NCBI RefSeq assembly: GCF_033558715.1
Contig: NZ_CP114613.1
Coordinates: 1-6,726, forward strand
DNA: 6,726 nt
Reading direction: 5' to 3'
Source: Acinetobacter sp. YWS30-1
Lineage (GTDB): Bacteria; Pseudomonadota; Gammaproteobacteria; Pseudomonadales; Moraxellaceae
Shown one piece after another: positions 4,729 through 6,726 of the stretch (the first letter of the stretch is position 1; each line of letters begins with the position of its first letter). A model generated the notes under the pieces. The model searched no databases. It saw nothing but the letters and a program-made list of their open reading frames with translations, and was not told the DNA's origin. The translations under genes and the position numbers were made by a program.

Positions 4729-5661
4729 ATGAAGAACAGTTTAATAGTGAAAGATAATGCTTTAATTAATGCCAGCTACAATCTGGAGCTAACAGAACAA
4801 CGATTAATTATGCTCGCAATTATCAACGCTAGAGAGTCTGGGCAAGGCATCACAGCAGACAGTAAATTAGAAATACATGCAAGTGACTATGCAAACTTAT
4901 TCAATGTATCTATTGATGCGTCATACAAGGCACTTCGAGAAGCAGTAAACAACCTATTTAATCGTCAGTTCAGCTATACAGCAGAATATAAAAAGACAGG
5001 AAAAACAGGCATAGTGCGCTCACGATGGGTTAGTCGTATTTTTTACGTTGATGATTTAGCACTATTAGAAATTACTTTTGCGCCTGATGTTGTGCCACTG
5101 GTGACGCGTTTAGAAGAACACTTCACAAGCTATCAAGCTAAACAGGTTGCACACTTAACAAGTAAGTATGCAACTAGGCTTTATGAGTTATTAATTGCTT
5201 GGCGTGAAGTCGGCAAAGTACCACAAATAGAAATCAGTGAATTTAGAAATCGGCTAGGGCTTTTAGAAAGCGAATACACTGCAATGAGTGACTTCAAAAA
5301 GCGTGTACTAGAACCATCTATAAAGCAAATAAATGAGCACACAGACATTACTGCAACGTATGAACAGCACAAAAAAGGGAGGTTGATTTCAGGCTTTTCA
5401 TTCAAATTGAAACAGAAGCAAGAAGCAAAGAAAATCGAATCTAAACGAGATCCAAACACCCCCGATTTCTTTATAAAAATGACTGATGCACAGCGTCATC
5501 TATTTGCAAACAAAATGTCTGAAATGCCTGAGATGGGGAAATATTCTGAGGGCACAGAAAGCTATCAGCAATTTGCTATTCGCATTGCAGACATGCTTTT
5601 ACAACCTGAAAAATTCAGAGAGCTTTATCCACTTTTAGAAAAAGCCGGATTCAAAGAATGA
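4729..5661 (+). CDS. rep: Rep_3 family plasmid replication initiator protein
   Basis: The 310-residue initiator belongs to the Rep_3 (RepB-like) family, with two winged-helix domains. WH1 spans about residues 9-115, beginning NALINASYNLELTEQRLIMLAI and including ASDYANLF..SYKALREAVNNLF. WH2 spans about 120-230, with SYQAKQVAHLTSKYATRLYELL, EFRNRLGL and MSDFKKRVLEPSIKQINEHTDI; this domain normally reads the iterons. A charged linker (about 227-245) leads to a C-terminal tail of unknown role. The length is usual for Acinetobacter plasmid Reps. No clear ribosome binding site precedes the ATG; instead a 4-codon frame ATG-GCT-GTC-TTA-TGA (4718-4732) overlaps it. The gene overlaps the next one by ATGA. 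Confidence 0.95.
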   Translation: MKNSLIVKDNALINASYNLELTEQRLIMLAIINARESGQGITADSKLEIHASDYANLFNVSIDASYKALREAVNNLFNRQFSYTAEYKKTGKTGIVRSRWVSRIFYVDDLALLEITFAPDVVPLVTRLEEHFTSYQAKQVAHLTSKYATRLYELLIAWREVGKVPQIEISEFRNRLGLLESEYTAMSDFKKRVLEPSIKQINEHTDITATYEQHKKGRLISGFSFKLKQKQEAKKIESKRDPNTPDFFIKMTDAQRHLFANKMSEMPEMGKYSEGTESYQQFAIRIADMLLQPEKFRELYPLLEKAGFKE

Positions 5662-5846
5662 TTGAAAAAGAGATAACAAAATTTGAGAAAGAAATTTTGC
5701 TACAAGAAAAAATTAAGCAGCTCGAAAACGAGCTTAAAGAATTTTCTGATCTTCAAAAAAAAGCATATAGTCCACGGCTTCAAAAAAGCATTATTGGGTT
5801 AGAAAACAGAATTTTAAGAGCGCAAAAATTGCTGTACAACAACTGA
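5658..5846 (+). CDS. Small charged coiled-coil protein translationally coupled to rep
   Basis: The 62-residue product overlaps the rep stop in an ATGA junction (5658-5661), so it is probably translated by reinitiation after rep. It is rich in K, E, L and I, with heptad-like spacing (FEKEILLQEKIKQLENELKEF, about residues 9-29), and is predicted to form a helical coiled coil. There is no signal peptide or membrane segment. I do not recognise a named family. Coupling to rep suggests a role in replication or copy control, but that is only positional inference. It ends eight bases before the end of the convergent accessory gene, with no visible terminator between them. Confidence 0.7.
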   Translation: MIEKEITKFEKEILLQEKIKQLENELKEFSDLQKKAYSPRLQKSIIGLENRILRAQKLLYNN

Positions 5847-5854
5847 TTCAACTG

Positions 5855-6598
5855 TCATCTGCGTTTATCATTTTCAATCTCTTTAGCAACGTTTCTTATT
5901 TTCTCTATTATCTCAGAGCGTTTATTTTTAATAGAATTTCTTACATTATTTGCTTTATTTTCATCATCATTGGTTACGTCTGACAAGTAGTTGCAAACAA
6001 TAAAATCTTCAAGTAAATGCTGTAAAATCGCTTCTTCTGTATCTTGGGGACCAAATAAATAGTGGTCTTTTAAAAATTGGCTATATTTAAGAACAACACC
6101 ACCTAAAAAGTATTTGCGACGCTCATTTTCTTTTCTGCGCTTCTGTCCATCTGTTTGTTGCTCAAGTGTCTTTTTAATTGCTTCTTGTCGCTTTGTACTT
6201 TCAGCTCGTTCAATTTCAGATTTAGCAATTTTTTCAAGTTTGGCGTATGTGCTCAGTGCTTTTTGACAATTAAAAAAACCGTCCCGATCTTTCCAGTCAT
6301 AACCCAAAATTTCTTTTTCTAGGTGTGTTAATGGGACAGTCGTAGTCATTTTATGTTGAATAATTTTGTACAACTCAGCATTTTTTCTATACGCAGTTCT
6401 TTGACGATTTACAGTTTTTATTAGCGTCAACAATTCATTATCAACAGCAATATGAAAAGCCGTAATCGGTCTAAAATTTTCAGCATCACAAAGTTCTTGC
6501 TGTGCTTTAGTTCGAAATTCCATACGCATTGCAAAACGAATTATTCTGTTCAAATCAGAATCATCAAACAACTTTGCCGGCCGTCCACGAGTCGCCAT
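5855..6598 (-). CDS. Probable mobilization accessory (relaxosome) protein, MobC/TraD-like
   Basis: The 247-residue basic protein begins MATRGRPAKLFDDSDLNRI. RGRP at residues 4-7 is an AT-hook-like core suited to minor-groove binding of AT-rich DNA. Residues about 112-165 are K/E-rich and probably form a long helix or coiled coil. A segment RRKYFLGGVVLKYSQFL (161-176) followed by ILQHLLEDF (191-199) resembles the R-K-LG-(G/A)-L-V-K motif of TraD/MobC-type accessory proteins. It diverges from the relaxase across the predicted oriT, the usual place for a nicking accessory. The ATG at 6598 is chosen because the best promoter would start transcription near 6614-6617, downstream of the alternative GTG (6649) and ATG (6643). 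Family assignment is tentative. Confidence 0.6.
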   Translation of the reverse strand: MATRGRPAKLFDDSDLNRIIRFAMRMEFRTKAQQELCDAENFRPITAFHIAVDNELLTLIKTVNRQRTAYRKNAELYKIIQHKMTTTVPLTHLEKEILGYDWKDRDGFFNCQKALSTYAKLEKIAKSEIERAESTKRQEAIKKTLEQQTDGQKRRKENERRKYFLGGVVLKYSQFLKDHYLFGPQDTEEAILQHLLEDFIVCNYLSDVTNDDENKANNVRNSIKNKRSEIIEKIRNVAKEIENDKRR

Positions 6599-6620
6599 AA
6601 GAGAAACCACGCACAATAAA

Positions 6621-6649
6621 AATATAGTTTTCTCATCATACATTGTCAC
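6621..6649 (-). promoter_or_regulatory. Promoter of the accessory mob gene
   Basis: On the minus strand, GTGACA (6644-6649, five of six), a 17-bp spacer and TATATT (6621-6626, five of six) make the strongest sigma-70 match in the backbone. Transcription would start near 6614-6617, about 16 nt before the ATG at 6598, leaving a short leader with only a weak ribosome binding site. Confidence 0.6.
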
Positions 6650-6666
6650 GCAACAAAAATTAAACT

Positions 6667-6684
6667 AAATTACGTGAGTAATTT
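6667..6684. promoter_or_regulatory. AAATTAC/GTAATTT dyad, possible operator
   Basis: AAATTAC (6667-6673) and GTAATTT (6678-6684) are perfect 7-bp complements around GTGA. The centre of the oriT palindrome repeats the same ATTAC/GTAAT dyad with a 3-nt spacer (6726 to 12 across the junction). Two similar dyads in the divergent mob control region could bind the same regulator, perhaps the AT-hook accessory protein. Confidence 0.4.
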
Positions 6685-6708
6685 ATTTAATGTTTTGCTC
6701 GTCTACGT

Positions 6709-6726
6709 GTTTCTAATTCAAATTAA
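6709..6726 (+). other. oriT: Left half of the predicted oriT inverted repeat
   Basis: GTTTCTAATTCAAATT (6709-6724) is the perfect complement of 14-29. Joined through the window ends, the arms are 15 nt apart. The window therefore opens the circle inside this palindrome. See the entry at 1-43 for the GCCCT core and the reasons for calling it oriT. Confidence 0.55.

Noticed and set aside
6340..6370. TTATGTTGAAT resembling half of a XerC/XerD (pdif) site common in Acinetobacter plasmids
   Set aside because: Only one weak half-site, inside a coding region, without a matching second arm at the right spacing.

Overview
The window reads as a complete small mobilizable plasmid of an Acinetobacter-like (Moraxellaceae) host. 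The AT-rich backbone carries a Rep_3-type initiator with four 22-bp iterons, a MobA/MobL-type relaxase and a divergent mobilization-accessory-like gene. The host call rests on recognising the Rep type, the iterons and the general style of these plasmids; no chromosomal marker is present. The two ends of the window join into a 16-bp perfect inverted repeat (6709-6724 with 14-29), so the molecule is probably circular and was opened inside its likely oriT.

Layout: 1-92 and 6599-6726 form the mob control region, with the oriT-like palindrome, a promoter and two ATTAC/GTAAT dyads. 93-1073 is the relaxase. 1074-1276 is non-coding backbone. 1277-4278 is a 3002-bp IS26-bounded unit flanked by the 8-bp target duplication AGATTTTC; it consists of two directly repeated 820-bp IS26 copies around a GC-rich 1362-bp segment. 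That segment holds the apramycin/gentamicin resistance gene aac(3)-IVa and the first 102 codons of hph (aph(4)-Ia), cut off by IS26. 4279-4557 has no substantial gene but contains a striking array of four GAGC..AGCGA hairpin motifs, two of them enclosed in an 8-bp outer stem. 4558-4728 is the iteron origin and rep promoter. 4729-5846 is rep plus a translationally coupled 62-codon gene. 5855-6598 (minus) is the accessory mobilization gene, convergent with the rep operon.

How it works together: Rep binding to the iterons starts replication, and an iteron-like site over the rep -10 suggests autorepression. The relaxase and the divergent accessory protein probably act on the palindrome/GCCCT region, so the plasmid can be mobilized by a helper. 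The only cargo with a clear selectable function is AAC(3)-IVa, driven by a hybrid promoter whose -35 lies in the end of the second IS26. Both IS26 transposases carry Asn at residue 184, the position of a known activity-enhancing variant.

The least explained structure is the 4301-4463 hairpin array. Its loops match the unusually stable DNA minihairpin class d(GCGNAGC), flanked by GA/GA steps that could form tandem sheared G-A pairs.
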